Assembly (NCBI GenBank): GCA_009838515.1
Contig: VXRL01000057.1
Span: 97,580 to 161,566, forward strand
DNA length: 63,987 bases
From: Terriglobia bacterium
GTDB lineage: Bacteria; Acidobacteriota; Terriglobia; Bryobacterales; UBA6623
Reading direction: 5' to 3'
Below are positions 43,380-51,856 of the stretch, in pieces. Position numbers and translations under genes: made by a program. Within the stretch, counting starts at the first letter, position 1, and each line of letters starts with the position of its first letter. The notes beneath the pieces were generated by a model, which saw nothing but the letters and a program-made list of their open reading frames with translations, was not told the DNA's origin and did no database searches.

Positions 43380-44333
43380 TCAGGTAGCAGCCGCCCTGAC
43401 CAAGAAGTCCGCGTTGACCCGACGCTCGCCCGTCGCGATCAGCTCGCGCGCCGCATCCGCCCCGCCGATGCCGCCCTGTGCGCCGAGCTCCTTGCAGTTC
43501 AGCGCAGCCATGGCGTTGGAGAACGACAGTGCGTCTTCGATCGAATACCCCTCCACCACCGCATAGCAGAAGGCGCCGTGGAATGCATCGCCCGCACCCG
43601 TTGTGTCGCGGCAATTGACGACGAAGGCCGGCGAGTAGATGTACTTGCCTCCCACCAGCGCCAACGCACCGTGCGGCCCGAGCGTCATGGCCGCAACCCG
43701 CATGCCGTATTCTTTCTGGATTAGTTCGAGGGCCAAGAAAGGATCCCGCTCGCTGGTCCAGTCGACGGGAAAGTTGGTGCTCGCGATCAGGTAGTCCACA
43801 TGGGGCAGCACTCGGTCGAACCCCCGGTAAATTGTGTCCACATCCACCGTTACCGGAATCTCGTGCTGGCGTGCGATGCGCGCGGCGTGTTCAACCGCCG
43901 CCGTATCGTGACCATCGATATGCAACAGGCGAGCACACGTAATCTGTTCGGGTTCAATGTCTTCCGGCACTATCTTCAAGCAATCGGGCCTTTGCCAAAG
44001 GATCGTGCGCTCCCCCGTCGTCTGGTCAATGACGATGTAGGCAGACTGGTTCGGGCAGCCGGCCCGCAACTGCACATGGGAGACGTCAATGCCCGACCCG
44101 GACAGGCTCTCCAGCAGGATCTGGCCGCCGTCGTCATCTCCGACACTGCCGATATACTTCGTCTTCAGCCCGAGCTTGACGCAGGCCACCATGGCGCTGG
44201 CTACTTGCCCACCCGGAGAGCGGATCTCCCGCACGAACGGCGCCTTGCCGCCGTAGGCGGGAAACTGGGGAACCACTAGCAGGGTGTCCGTGGCATTGAG
44301 GCCAACGCCTACGACGTCGAATGTCTTGTCCAT
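43380..44333 (-). CDS. PfkB-family carbohydrate kinase
   Basis: A 317-residue ribokinase-type kinase. The N-terminal GVGLNATDTLLVV, the GGQVASAMVACVKLG substrate lid and the C-terminal catalytic motif DTTGAGDAFHGAF (Asp base) are complete. The frame is open far upstream through the fucosidase gene, but ATG 44333 is where the family begins, 11 bases after the fucosidase stop. A sugar or sugar-acid substrate linked to the fucosidase is plausible. Confidence 0.92.
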   Translation of the reverse strand: MDKTFDVVGVGLNATDTLLVVPQFPAYGGKAPFVREIRSPGGQVASAMVACVKLGLKTKYIGSVGDDDGGQILLESLSGSGIDVSHVQLRAGCPNQSAYIVIDQTTGERTILWQRPDCLKIVPEDIEPEQITCARLLHIDGHDTAAVEHAARIARQHEIPVTVDVDTIYRGFDRVLPHVDYLIASTNFPVDWTSERDPFLALELIQKEYGMRVAAMTLGPHGALALVGGKYIYSPAFVVNCRDTTGAGDAFHGAFCYAVVEGYSIEDALSFSNAMAALNCKELGAQGGIGGADAARELIATGERRVNADFLVRAAAT

Positions 44334-44344
44334 GTAACGCTTGC

Positions 44345-45874
44345 CTACTCCGACGCCGCCGCACCGCCCGCGACCTTGAACACCAAAGCATGACGAGAGG
44401 GCAACTCGTCGGGAGGGATAACTGGCGGCGTGATCCGCAAGCCGGCCGGCGACGACCGCCACTCTAGGTCCGCACTCAAGCCCAACATAGTGACGCGCGC
44501 TCCCGCCGGCGCCGAGACGCCTTCCAACGTGACGGGCCCTGAGGGAAAGCCGGGCAGGATTGCGTACAGGTCGGCGCCCTTGCGAGTGAAAAATACCATC
44601 TTGCGGGCCACGTCGCCGTCCGGTTCCAAGCCGGCCACTCGCAAGATGTCGTACTGCTGGCGGTACTGCTTGTACTCCTGGAGTGGTCGCTCTCCGGCCG
44701 TCCACTGAGCGGGGATCCTCCATGGCCGGGTGCCATGAATGGCCTCGCCATTGACCTCGAGCCATGCTCCCAGTTCCAGCAGGCGCTGCTGTTGCAGCAG
44801 GGGAATGCGACCATCCGCGGTGGGGCCGACATCCAAGAGCAGGTTCCCGCCCCGGCTGACCAAGTCCACCAACACCCAGACCAACTGCTTGGCGGTCATG
44901 TAGTTCTCGACAGGCTCGTTGCGGTTGTAGCCGAACGAATGCCCGATTCCCCGGTTCTCTTCCCACGCATGCGTCCCATCGGCCATGCCCGCCCCATACT
45001 CGGTCGTGTAGTAGCCTCCGTGCTCGTGTCGAATGCCCTTCCCCCAGCGGTCATTGATCACCACCTCGTCGCGGCTCGGCGACTCGTTAAACAGCCAGGC
45101 CAATAATTCCGTGCTCTGCCAGCGTTCGTGCTCCAAGTCCCATTCTCCGTCGCTGAAGATCAACGCGGGCCGGTAGCGGCTGACCACATCCTTGAATTGG
45201 GGAGTCATGTGCTCTTGGATATAGCGGTCCCGGTCCTGCAACCAGAGCGGGTTGAACCACTCGTAGAGCGAGTAATAGAACCCCATCTTGAGCCCAGCAT
45301 CCCTGACCGCACTTCCGAGGTCTCCCAGCAGGTCGCGCCGGGGCCCTTCATCCACGCTGTTCCAAGGGCGTCCCCAAGTGCGATTGGCATCCTTGCTGGG
45401 CCAAAGCGCGAAGCCGTCGTGATGTTTGGATGTCAGCACCACGTAGCGGGCGCCGGCCTTGCGGAAGAGATCCGCCCACTGCTCTGGGTCGAATAGCTCC
45501 GCCTTGAACTCGGGGGCGAACTGTGGGTAGGCGAACCGCTCTCCATAGACCCGATTGTGGAACTCCCGTGTCGCTAGAGCGTTGCGCCGCTGCTCGTTGC
45601 GCCCCTCCAGCGGCGCCCGCAGCGAGTGCCAATACCATTCTGAGTACGAATCGGGGTACGCGTAGGCCGGCACGGAGTAGACGCCCCAGTGGATGAAGAT
45701 TCCCAACTTTGCGTCAAGAAACCACTCAGGAGTGGGACGCGAATCCAACGACTCCCAATCCGCCGTGTACTCCGCAGACGCTAGGGCGCTGGCGGCCAGG
45801 GCGGCGAGCAAGAAGACTGGAATCGGACTACGCAGCCAGCCGATGCACCGCGAACGTGGGCAAATGTTCTTCAC
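44345..45874 (-). CDS. Exported GH29 alpha-L-fucosidase
   Basis: A 509-residue glycoside hydrolase with a signal peptide (cleavage near ALASAEY). GH29 marks are EWFLDAKLGIFIHWGVYSVP, KHHDGFALWPS, and the nucleophile region PALIFSDGEWD with Asp. GGNLLLDVGPTADGRIP closes the catalytic barrel, and a short C-terminal beta domain follows. It removes fucose from glycans outside the cytoplasm and leads the operon with PfkB, rhomboid, glutaredoxin and iron alcohol dehydrogenase. Confidence 0.94.
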   Translation of the reverse strand: MKNICPRSRCIGWLRSPIPVFLLAALAASALASAEYTADWESLDSRPTPEWFLDAKLGIFIHWGVYSVPAYAYPDSYSEWYWHSLRAPLEGRNEQRRNALATREFHNRVYGERFAYPQFAPEFKAELFDPEQWADLFRKAGARYVVLTSKHHDGFALWPSKDANRTWGRPWNSVDEGPRRDLLGDLGSAVRDAGLKMGFYYSLYEWFNPLWLQDRDRYIQEHMTPQFKDVVSRYRPALIFSDGEWDLEHERWQSTELLAWLFNESPSRDEVVINDRWGKGIRHEHGGYYTTEYGAGMADGTHAWEENRGIGHSFGYNRNEPVENYMTAKQLVWVLVDLVSRGGNLLLDVGPTADGRIPLLQQQRLLELGAWLEVNGEAIHGTRPWRIPAQWTAGERPLQEYKQYRQQYDILRVAGLEPDGDVARKMVFFTRKGADLYAILPGFPSGPVTLEGVSAPAGARVTMLGLSADLEWRSSPAGLRITPPVIPPDELPSRHALVFKVAGGAAASE

Positions 45875-45937
45875 AAATGCAACTTAGCACGCTCGCGGCC
45901 CGGGGCGGAGATCCGCGCGATTGCTAAACTCCAGACT

Positions 45938-47188
45938 GTGTTGGTGCAGCCCCGGCTCGCGGTCTCGGCACCTGATCTCAGGGTCTTGAATTGGCCGAGA
46001 TCCGTTGCCGACGCGACTACGCTCACGGGAGTAAGTCGTGCTTGGCGGCGCACCAAGCGCCACCTAGACTGGATCAACAGGCAGCAGGTAGAGCTGTGCA
46101 AGGTGCCCGCTCCGACATTCGCCGAGCGAGCCAGGGGCGAGCACCTGTCAGCAGTCTTTGCCGAGTTGGGCCACCGTCCGAGCATCGACGAAGCCGGAAA
46201 TGTGGCGGTCCCCCTCGTCCATTCCGAGCGCCTGCCGTACGTTGCGGTCACCGCGCACATGGATACCATCCTGGCGCCCTCTGCACCGGACGACGTCCGC
46301 GTCAAGCCCGACGGGACAATCACGGGGCCGGGAGTGACAGACAACGGAGCGGGCCTTGCGACCCTGTTGGGCCTCGGCAGGCTGCTATCCGATCCGCTGG
46401 TCGAGAGCCCGGAGCGGAACGTGCTGCTCGTAGCCAATGTCGCAGAAGAGGGCGAGGGCAACCTGCGGGGAATCCGCTACCTCGTCCAGGACTCGCCCTA
46501 CGCGGAACGGATCGACCGCTATCTGGTGCTGGACGGTGCCTCGTTGAACCATATCACCGACGCGGCGCTGGGCAGCAAGCGTTTCGAATTGGTTATCGAC
46601 GGAGCGGGCGGCCATAGCTGGAACGATTTCGGAGCTCCTCATCCCATCCATGCGCTGGCCGGGGCGATTGTTCGAATGACACGGGCGCACCTGCCGTCCC
46701 AACCCAAGACGACGCTCAGCGTTGGAGTCGTCGAAGGCGGCACGAGCGTCAATTCGATTCCTACCTCGGCCTCGGCCAAGATCGATGTGCGATCGGTCAA
46801 CCCGGCCGAGATCCGGCGCGTCCAGCAAGCCGTCGAGGAAGCAGCCCGCAAGGCCGTGGCTGCTGAGAACCAGAACGCGTCAGGCGGTCGTCTCGGATGC
46901 ATCTTGCGCGAGATCGGAAACCGGCCGGCAGCTCCGGCGCTGCGAAGCAATCCCGTTGCAGAGTGCTTCCAAGCGGTCGACCTCCATCTTCGGATACCTT
47001 CAGCGTCGGACTGCTCGTCCACCGATGCGAACATCCCGCTGGCGGCAGGCATACCCGCTGCCGCGATCGGCTGCGGCGGCCTTGGTGGCAACGTGCACGC
47101 CCCGAGCGAGTGGTACGACCCCAAGGGTCGAGATCTCGGGCTGCGCAGGTTGCTGCTTGGACTTGCCTGCCTCCAGATGCGGCGATAG
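45938..47188 (+). CDS. M20-family metallopeptidase
   Basis: A 416-residue M20 peptidase/deacylase. Metal-site segments are VTAHMDTI, GPGVTDNGAGLATLL and EEGEGNLRG, followed by a lid/dimerisation domain with GGHSWNDFGAPHPIHALA and VEGGTSVNSIP. The C-terminal STDANIPLAAGIPA and GGNVHAPSEW (His ligand) complete the site. The closest look is to peptidase T/CPG2-type enzymes. The GTG at 45938 gives an unusual 40-residue N-terminal extension, so the true start may be further in. Confidence 0.9.
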   Translation: MLVQPRLAVSAPDLRVLNWPRSVADATTLTGVSRAWRRTKRHLDWINRQQVELCKVPAPTFAERARGEHLSAVFAELGHRPSIDEAGNVAVPLVHSERLPYVAVTAHMDTILAPSAPDDVRVKPDGTITGPGVTDNGAGLATLLGLGRLLSDPLVESPERNVLLVANVAEEGEGNLRGIRYLVQDSPYAERIDRYLVLDGASLNHITDAALGSKRFELVIDGAGGHSWNDFGAPHPIHALAGAIVRMTRAHLPSQPKTTLSVGVVEGGTSVNSIPTSASAKIDVRSVNPAEIRRVQQAVEEAARKAVAAENQNASGGRLGCILREIGNRPAAPALRSNPVAECFQAVDLHLRIPSASDCSSTDANIPLAAGIPAAAIGCGGLGGNVHAPSEWYDPKGRDLGLRRLLLGLACLQMRR

Positions 47189-47262
47189 CTGTCATCGAAA
47201 CAGCGCGTCCTACGGGCGCTGCATGGCAGCGCAGTACGTGCATATGCGAGCCTTGGTATAGC

Positions 47263-48270
47263 ATGGGGCTCGTGAGCGGTTCGCGGATTCGCACGGACCT
47301 TGCACTCTTAGCGCTGGCGAGCACCCTGCTCGCAGCGAGTCCCCTCCAAGCCGCCTCACGGCGCGTGATGGTCCTGGAGTCCATCCATGTCGCGCCAGAC
47401 GAGGTACTAGAACAGACCACTTGCATTGGTTGCTCGATCCATGTGGAAGGGGCGGTCAACGACAGCGCCCTGCTCCTGTTAGGGCGACTCCACAACGAGG
47501 GGGAGATCAAGGGCAACGCTGTGGTCCTAGGCGGGTCGGTGATGTCATCGGGCCCGATCGGAGGCAGCGCACTCGTGGTCGGCGGGACTTTGCACCTCGA
47601 GGACGACCTAGGCGGCAATGCCGTCACGGTGATGGGCGACCTCGAGATCGGCACAAGCGACGTTCGGATCGGCGGCGACGCGTGGACCGTGCTAGGGCAG
47701 CAGAACGGCCTCGTGCCGGGCAGCGTTGCCGGAAACGTAACGCGGCTGGGCACCCCGTCGATCGGCCGGATGTTGATCTCGGGGCTGGTTGGCGGTCTGC
47801 TCCTGCTCGGCCTGCTCGCTCTCGCGATCGTGCTGACGCTGAGCTTGCTCGGATACGTCTTGCTCGGCGTCCAGCGCCTGACAGTGATGGCCGACGCCTG
47901 CACACGAACCCCCGCGGCTTGCTTTCTCGTCGGTCTCGGCACGTGCTTCGGTTTGGCCGTGATCGGCTTGATGATGTCGATGCTCCTACCGGTCTCGCTG
48001 CCGATGGTCTTGCTGTTCCCGATCGTCTCAGTCATCGGCTATTGCGGCCTGGCGTTCGCGATCGGGCGCAACCTGTTGCCGAGCACACGCCCTCTGCTCG
48101 CCACCGTATCCGGGGGGATACTCTTGGCTGCCGTGCAACTCGTCCCGATCGTCGGGTGGCTGGTTCTCGTGGTGCTGTGGAATGTGGCCCTCGGCGCAGC
48201 AATCATGAGCGGGTTCGGGATCTCGTCTGACTGGCTTAGCGCGAAAGCGGCAGGCCAATTCGCGCGCTAG
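47263..48270 (+). CDS. Bactofilin-like domain fused to a membrane region
   Basis: A 335-residue protein. After a signal sequence (about residues 10-30) comes a right-handed beta-helix of the polymer-forming cytoskeletal (bactofilin) type, with repeated short strands VEGAVNDSALLL, GEIKGNAVVLGG and LGGNAVTVMGDLEIG (about 50-150), then four to five membrane helices (about 170-320). Unlike cytosolic bactofilins it is exported and membrane-bound. ATG 47263 is chosen because homology starts there, although the frame is open upstream. Confidence 0.75.
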   Translation: MGLVSGSRIRTDLALLALASTLLAASPLQAASRRVMVLESIHVAPDEVLEQTTCIGCSIHVEGAVNDSALLLLGRLHNEGEIKGNAVVLGGSVMSSGPIGGSALVVGGTLHLEDDLGGNAVTVMGDLEIGTSDVRIGGDAWTVLGQQNGLVPGSVAGNVTRLGTPSIGRMLISGLVGGLLLLGLLALAIVLTLSLLGYVLLGVQRLTVMADACTRTPAACFLVGLGTCFGLAVIGLMMSMLLPVSLPMVLLFPIVSVIGYCGLAFAIGRNLLPSTRPLLATVSGGILLAAVQLVPIVGWLVLVVLWNVALGAAIMSGFGISSDWLSAKAAGQFAR

Positions 48271-48416
48271 CCATTCACTACCGCTGCTAATCCGTACACC
48301 GGCAGCACAAGCGGGTCGGACTCTCGTCCGCGTGGCTCCCGCGGCCGAATTAGTCGACTGCTCTCCTTGGTGCTAATCTGGACAGGTCGCACCTACACTG
48401 GCAGACACGAAGCTAA

Positions 48417-49622
48417 TTGCCCCGAACCGACAACAATTCGTCTGACGGTGCCACCCCCTACGTCGACAAGCCTGATCAGGTTCGCTCGCTGGCGAAGCGC
48501 CTAACGGGCCAGCGCCTGATCGCGTTCGACACCGAGTTTCTCTGGGAGCGGACCTACTCGCCACACTTGGGCCTGATCCAAGTGGCCGACTTCGAGCAGA
48601 CATGGCTGATCGATCCAGTGCGCCTCTCCGCTAGAGACCTGCGGCCTCTGTTGGACGTCTTCGTGGCGCCGGAGACCCTGAAGGTCGCACACGCGGTCGA
48701 CCAGGACCAAATCTGCCTGCACATGGCCTACGGCGTAGTCGCAGAGCCGGTCCTCGACACTTCCGCAGCCGCAGCACTGATCGGCATGGGAGAGCAGGTC
48801 GGGCTATCGAAGCTCTTGCACAAGCTCTTGCGCATCGACATCGCCAAGGGATACAGCCGCACGAACTGGCTCAAGCGGCCCCTCTCCGAAGCGATGCTCC
48901 GCTACGCAGCGGAAGACGTCGCACATCTTCCCAGGGCTGCCGACGTCCTTAGCGAGAGGCTGGGCGACCTGGGCCGAACGGATTGGGCCTTGGAACTCTC
49001 GGCGCGCGGAGGGCACTTCGCTAAGGCGCATTTTGACGCCAACGCGCTGGCTCGCAAGCTTGCAGACGGCAGGCGTCTCGGCCCGACTACATTCAGCGTG
49101 CTGCGGGAGCTGATCGCGTGGCGCGAATCAACCGCTCAGCGTTCGGACGTTCCTCGCAAGTGGATCTCTGAAGACAAGACCCTGGTCAAGCTCGCCACCG
49201 CGCGACCGATCACGCGCGAACAACTCGCTGATTTCCGGGGACTGGGCGGCATCAAGAACTCCGAGGGCGTCAAGCGCGTTCTGGGCGCGATACGCAAGGG
49301 CATCGACTCGCCCGTCGAGGACTATGCGCCGGCCAAGCGCAAGCCAACGACCACGGCGACCGAAGCCGCAGCTCTGGTGGTTCTGAAGTGCTTCCTCAAC
49401 ACGCTGGCCGCCGACAACCAGATCCCGGTGCGGCTGCTGGTCGATAGCGACACAATGGTCGAACTTCTCCGAGACAAATTCAAAGATGTCGAGAGCCTGC
49501 GCAGAAGCCAGATCTTGGATCCGCGCGCCGTGGATCTGGTGGGGGAAGACCTAGTCGCGATCCTCAACGGACGCAGGGGCCTTCGCATCGTCAATGGCGC
49601 CCCGGTCCAGCACATCGACTAG
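48417..49622 (+). CDS. rnd: Ribonuclease D
   Basis: A 401-residue 3'-5' exoribonuclease with DEDDy chemistry: FDTEFLWERTYSP (Asp, Glu), HAVDQDQ (Asp) and YAAEDVAHL (Tyr, Asp). An HRDC helical domain follows (about residues 215-295, with the DFRGLGGIKNSEGVKR segment). The C-terminal 100 residues form a second HRDC-like region. The start is TTG at 48417, with a poor ribosome site. It trims tRNA precursors and other structured RNAs. Confidence 0.9.
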   Translation: MPRTDNNSSDGATPYVDKPDQVRSLAKRLTGQRLIAFDTEFLWERTYSPHLGLIQVADFEQTWLIDPVRLSARDLRPLLDVFVAPETLKVAHAVDQDQICLHMAYGVVAEPVLDTSAAAALIGMGEQVGLSKLLHKLLRIDIAKGYSRTNWLKRPLSEAMLRYAAEDVAHLPRAADVLSERLGDLGRTDWALELSARGGHFAKAHFDANALARKLADGRRLGPTTFSVLRELIAWRESTAQRSDVPRKWISEDKTLVKLATARPITREQLADFRGLGGIKNSEGVKRVLGAIRKGIDSPVEDYAPAKRKPTTTATEAAALVVLKCFLNTLAADNQIPVRLLVDSDTMVELLRDKFKDVESLRRSQILDPRAVDLVGEDLVAILNGRRGLRIVNGAPVQHID

Positions 49623-49659
49623 TACAAGCGGCCTGCAGCGGCGGCCGTACGTCCCGATA

Positions 49660-50577
49660 TCACTGCCCGTCCGCTGAAGGGCCGCGACACAAGACCAAAT
49701 TGTCTTGATCCAGGTTGCGAGACCAGATGAACTCCGCCGAGTCGAACTTTTCGACGTACCCGCTGTAGGCGCGCTGGTTCGTGACCGCACTTGCGGGATA
49801 GGTCGTGGCTGGCAGCCAATCGCTGTCGTCAAAGCCCGGCTCCGCCCAGTCTTCCGGAACGGGAAGGTGCAGGGCGCGGCACGAGGTCGGGTCGCGTTCG
49901 ACGCACGCCGGCCTTTCCGGGCAGCCGGAGGTGTCCGGGCCGGGCTTGACACAGCTGACGTCTTCGAGCGGACTGATGTAGAACGCCTTGCACTTCCAAG
50001 CTGCGCCCGTCTCCGTGCCGTCGCTAAACGCAGCGATGAACCCGCCGTCACCGACGTTCCAGCGGTCATATTCCATGCCCACTCCCAGGTGCGTCCCCCA
50101 GTCGACGAGCTTGACAGCGTAAGTGAGCGGGCCCTTGGCTTTGAAGCGCACGACGCCGGAGTTAAACGGCACGAAACCGACGGGATCGCGGGCCACGATC
50201 TGGCCGTTAACGTACAGCTCGTAGTAGTTGTCCCCGAAAACAAAGCCGGTAACGTCTTCGCCGTCCGCATCGATTTCGACAGTTTGGAGGTCTTCGAGGT
50301 GTGAAGGATTGTGACCGGGTCCGCCGCAGTCGTTGTAGAGATCCGTGGGATCGGGTCCCTCAGCGGGAACAGTCGGCACCTGGATCCGCGTGCCATCTGC
50401 GGCGTTGACGATGCCGCAGCGGGCCTCGATGAAGCGGCGCGCGGGCCCGGAGCACTCACGTGCGAGATTGCCGCAGGAAAATGTCTCTACGGCGAGTCCC
50501 TGCGTCACGATGCCTTCGCCTGCGCTCTGGGGCAGCGCCGTTGCGGGAACCAGAACAAGTAGCCAAGAGAGTCTCAT
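49660..50577 (-). CDS. Exported beta-sandwich protein of unknown function
   Basis: A 305-residue protein with a signal peptide (cleavage near ALPQS) and ten or so cysteines in the mature part, likely disulfide-bonded. Segments such as YYELYVNGQIVARDP and EPGFDDSDWLPATTY resemble galactose-binding-like or carbohydrate-binding modules that precede glycoside hydrolases, but no catalytic domain is attached. It is convergent with rnd and lies 77 bases beyond the DapF homologue on the same strand. Confidence 0.65.
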   Translation of the reverse strand: MRLSWLLVLVPATALPQSAGEGIVTQGLAVETFSCGNLARECSGPARRFIEARCGIVNAADGTRIQVPTVPAEGPDPTDLYNDCGGPGHNPSHLEDLQTVEIDADGEDVTGFVFGDNYYELYVNGQIVARDPVGFVPFNSGVVRFKAKGPLTYAVKLVDWGTHLGVGMEYDRWNVGDGGFIAAFSDGTETGAAWKCKAFYISPLEDVSCVKPGPDTSGCPERPACVERDPTSCRALHLPVPEDWAEPGFDDSDWLPATTYPASAVTNQRAYSGYVEKFDSAEFIWSRNLDQDNLVLCRGPSADGQ

Positions 50578-50654
50578 CGCATCTAGAGTGACAGATCGCA
50601 GCCTCGACGACTACTGGGCGGGCCCGTCGCTGCTGCTAACGTTGCGCGGAGGAC

Positions 50655-51488
50655 TCATTCAAACTCATAGTTGCCGCGCGCCACGATTACCGCCGGGCCT
50701 GTCAGGCGTATTCCGCCCTCCCAATCTACGTACATCTCCCCGCCCTGTGTGATGATGCGCGCCCGGTCCGTGATCCATCCACGGTGACGCGCGGCGACGG
50801 CCGCGCCAAGCGAGCCCGTGCCGGAACTCAAGGTCGCCCCGGCTCCCCGCTCCCAGAAGCGGACTTCCAACGTCGGCGTCTGGCGGTCCTTGTGGTTGAC
50901 CGTCACGAACGAAACATTGGTCCCTTCGGGAAAGCGCGGGTCCCGTTCCAAGATCGGCCCCCAAGTCTGCCAGTCGAAGTCCAAGCTCTCCACGCGAACC
51001 ACGAACTGCGGATTGCCTACATGGACGGCGGTCATCTCGCCACGCAGCTTGGCGCCCTCCCCGACTGGCTGGTCCTCCACTACTCCGTACTCCGATTCGT
51101 GAGTCGTCATCCGGAATTCGTAGTACGGGGCCTTGGCGAGCGTGCGCTCGATCGAGCGTGTGCCGGCCGCGGTCTCGATGGAGAATCGCTCGGGCGCATC
51201 GAAAGCCTCGGTCAAGTAGGCGGCGACGCAACGCGTACCGTTGCCAGATATTTCAGCCTCGCTGCCATCGCTGTTCCAGAGGTGCAGCTGGGCGATGGCC
51301 TGCGAATCGCTGGAAGGGCTGACAACTTCCAGACCGTCAGCTCCGACCCCGTGGCGACGGTCGCAGATCTTGGCAGCGAACTCCGGCAAGGCATCGGCCC
51401 CGACACCGATCTCGGTAAGCTCGCGGCGTTCGACGATCACGAAATCATTGCCGGCCCCGTGGGCCTTAGTGAACCGAACAAGAGGCAC
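50655..51488 (-). CDS. dapF: DapF-like epimerase homologue with both catalytic Cys replaced by Ser
   Basis: A 277-residue protein of the diaminopimelate epimerase fold: TKAHGAGNDFVIVE at the start, NSDGSEAEISGNGTRC in the first half and RFWERGAGATLSSGTGS in the second. In DapF the two acid/base cysteines sit in CGNG and CGTG; here both are Ser (Ser81, codon TCT; Ser222, codon TCC). Substrate-contact residues around them (the Asn, Glu-Arg and GTGS loops) look kept. It starts with GTG at 51488; the frame is open 33 codons further up. It may have changed chemistry, use Ser, or be inactive. The gene symbol reflects homology only. Confidence 0.8.
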   Translation of the reverse strand: MPLVRFTKAHGAGNDFVIVERRELTEIGVGADALPEFAAKICDRRHGVGADGLEVVSPSSDSQAIAQLHLWNSDGSEAEISGNGTRCVAAYLTEAFDAPERFSIETAAGTRSIERTLAKAPYYEFRMTTHESEYGVVEDQPVGEGAKLRGEMTAVHVGNPQFVVRVESLDFDWQTWGPILERDPRFPEGTNVSFVTVNHKDRQTPTLEVRFWERGAGATLSSGTGSLGAAVAARHRGWITDRARIITQGGEMYVDWEGGIRLTGPAVIVARGNYEFE

Positions 51489-51856
51489 TGATCCTAGTGT
51501 GCCTGAAGCCAAACATCCTTTCACTGGCGGCGTAGGCCAAGCAGAACTCAGTCCCCAGCAAGATCTTGCTGCTAGCGGCTGAGGCACCGCTTTCTAGCGG
51601 GATAGGGAGCCGAGAGCCTCTGCGCAGTGGCCCGCAGTTCACCCCTGCCGTCAGATACGGATACCAACACCGTTACTCAAGATAGGAGCCGAGTGCCTTA
51701 ACGGGCATGCTCGGAGCTGCGCGGGGGGAGCTGGGTAACCGGCTTCCCTTCCTCAATGATCTTGGTGCCGACCTGCTTCCGCTGGCGTTGGACCGAACCG
51801 AAAATCCGGCTCGGCCCAAGGCCAACTGGTTGCGTGTACTGACTGTCCGGAGGTGA
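51489..51856. other. Intergenic region between the DapF-like gene and the TonB receptor
   Basis: No gene is supported. It is the 3' side of the receptor gene and the upstream side of the DapF-like gene on the minus strand. No T-tailed hairpin or promoter match stands out. Confidence 0.35.
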
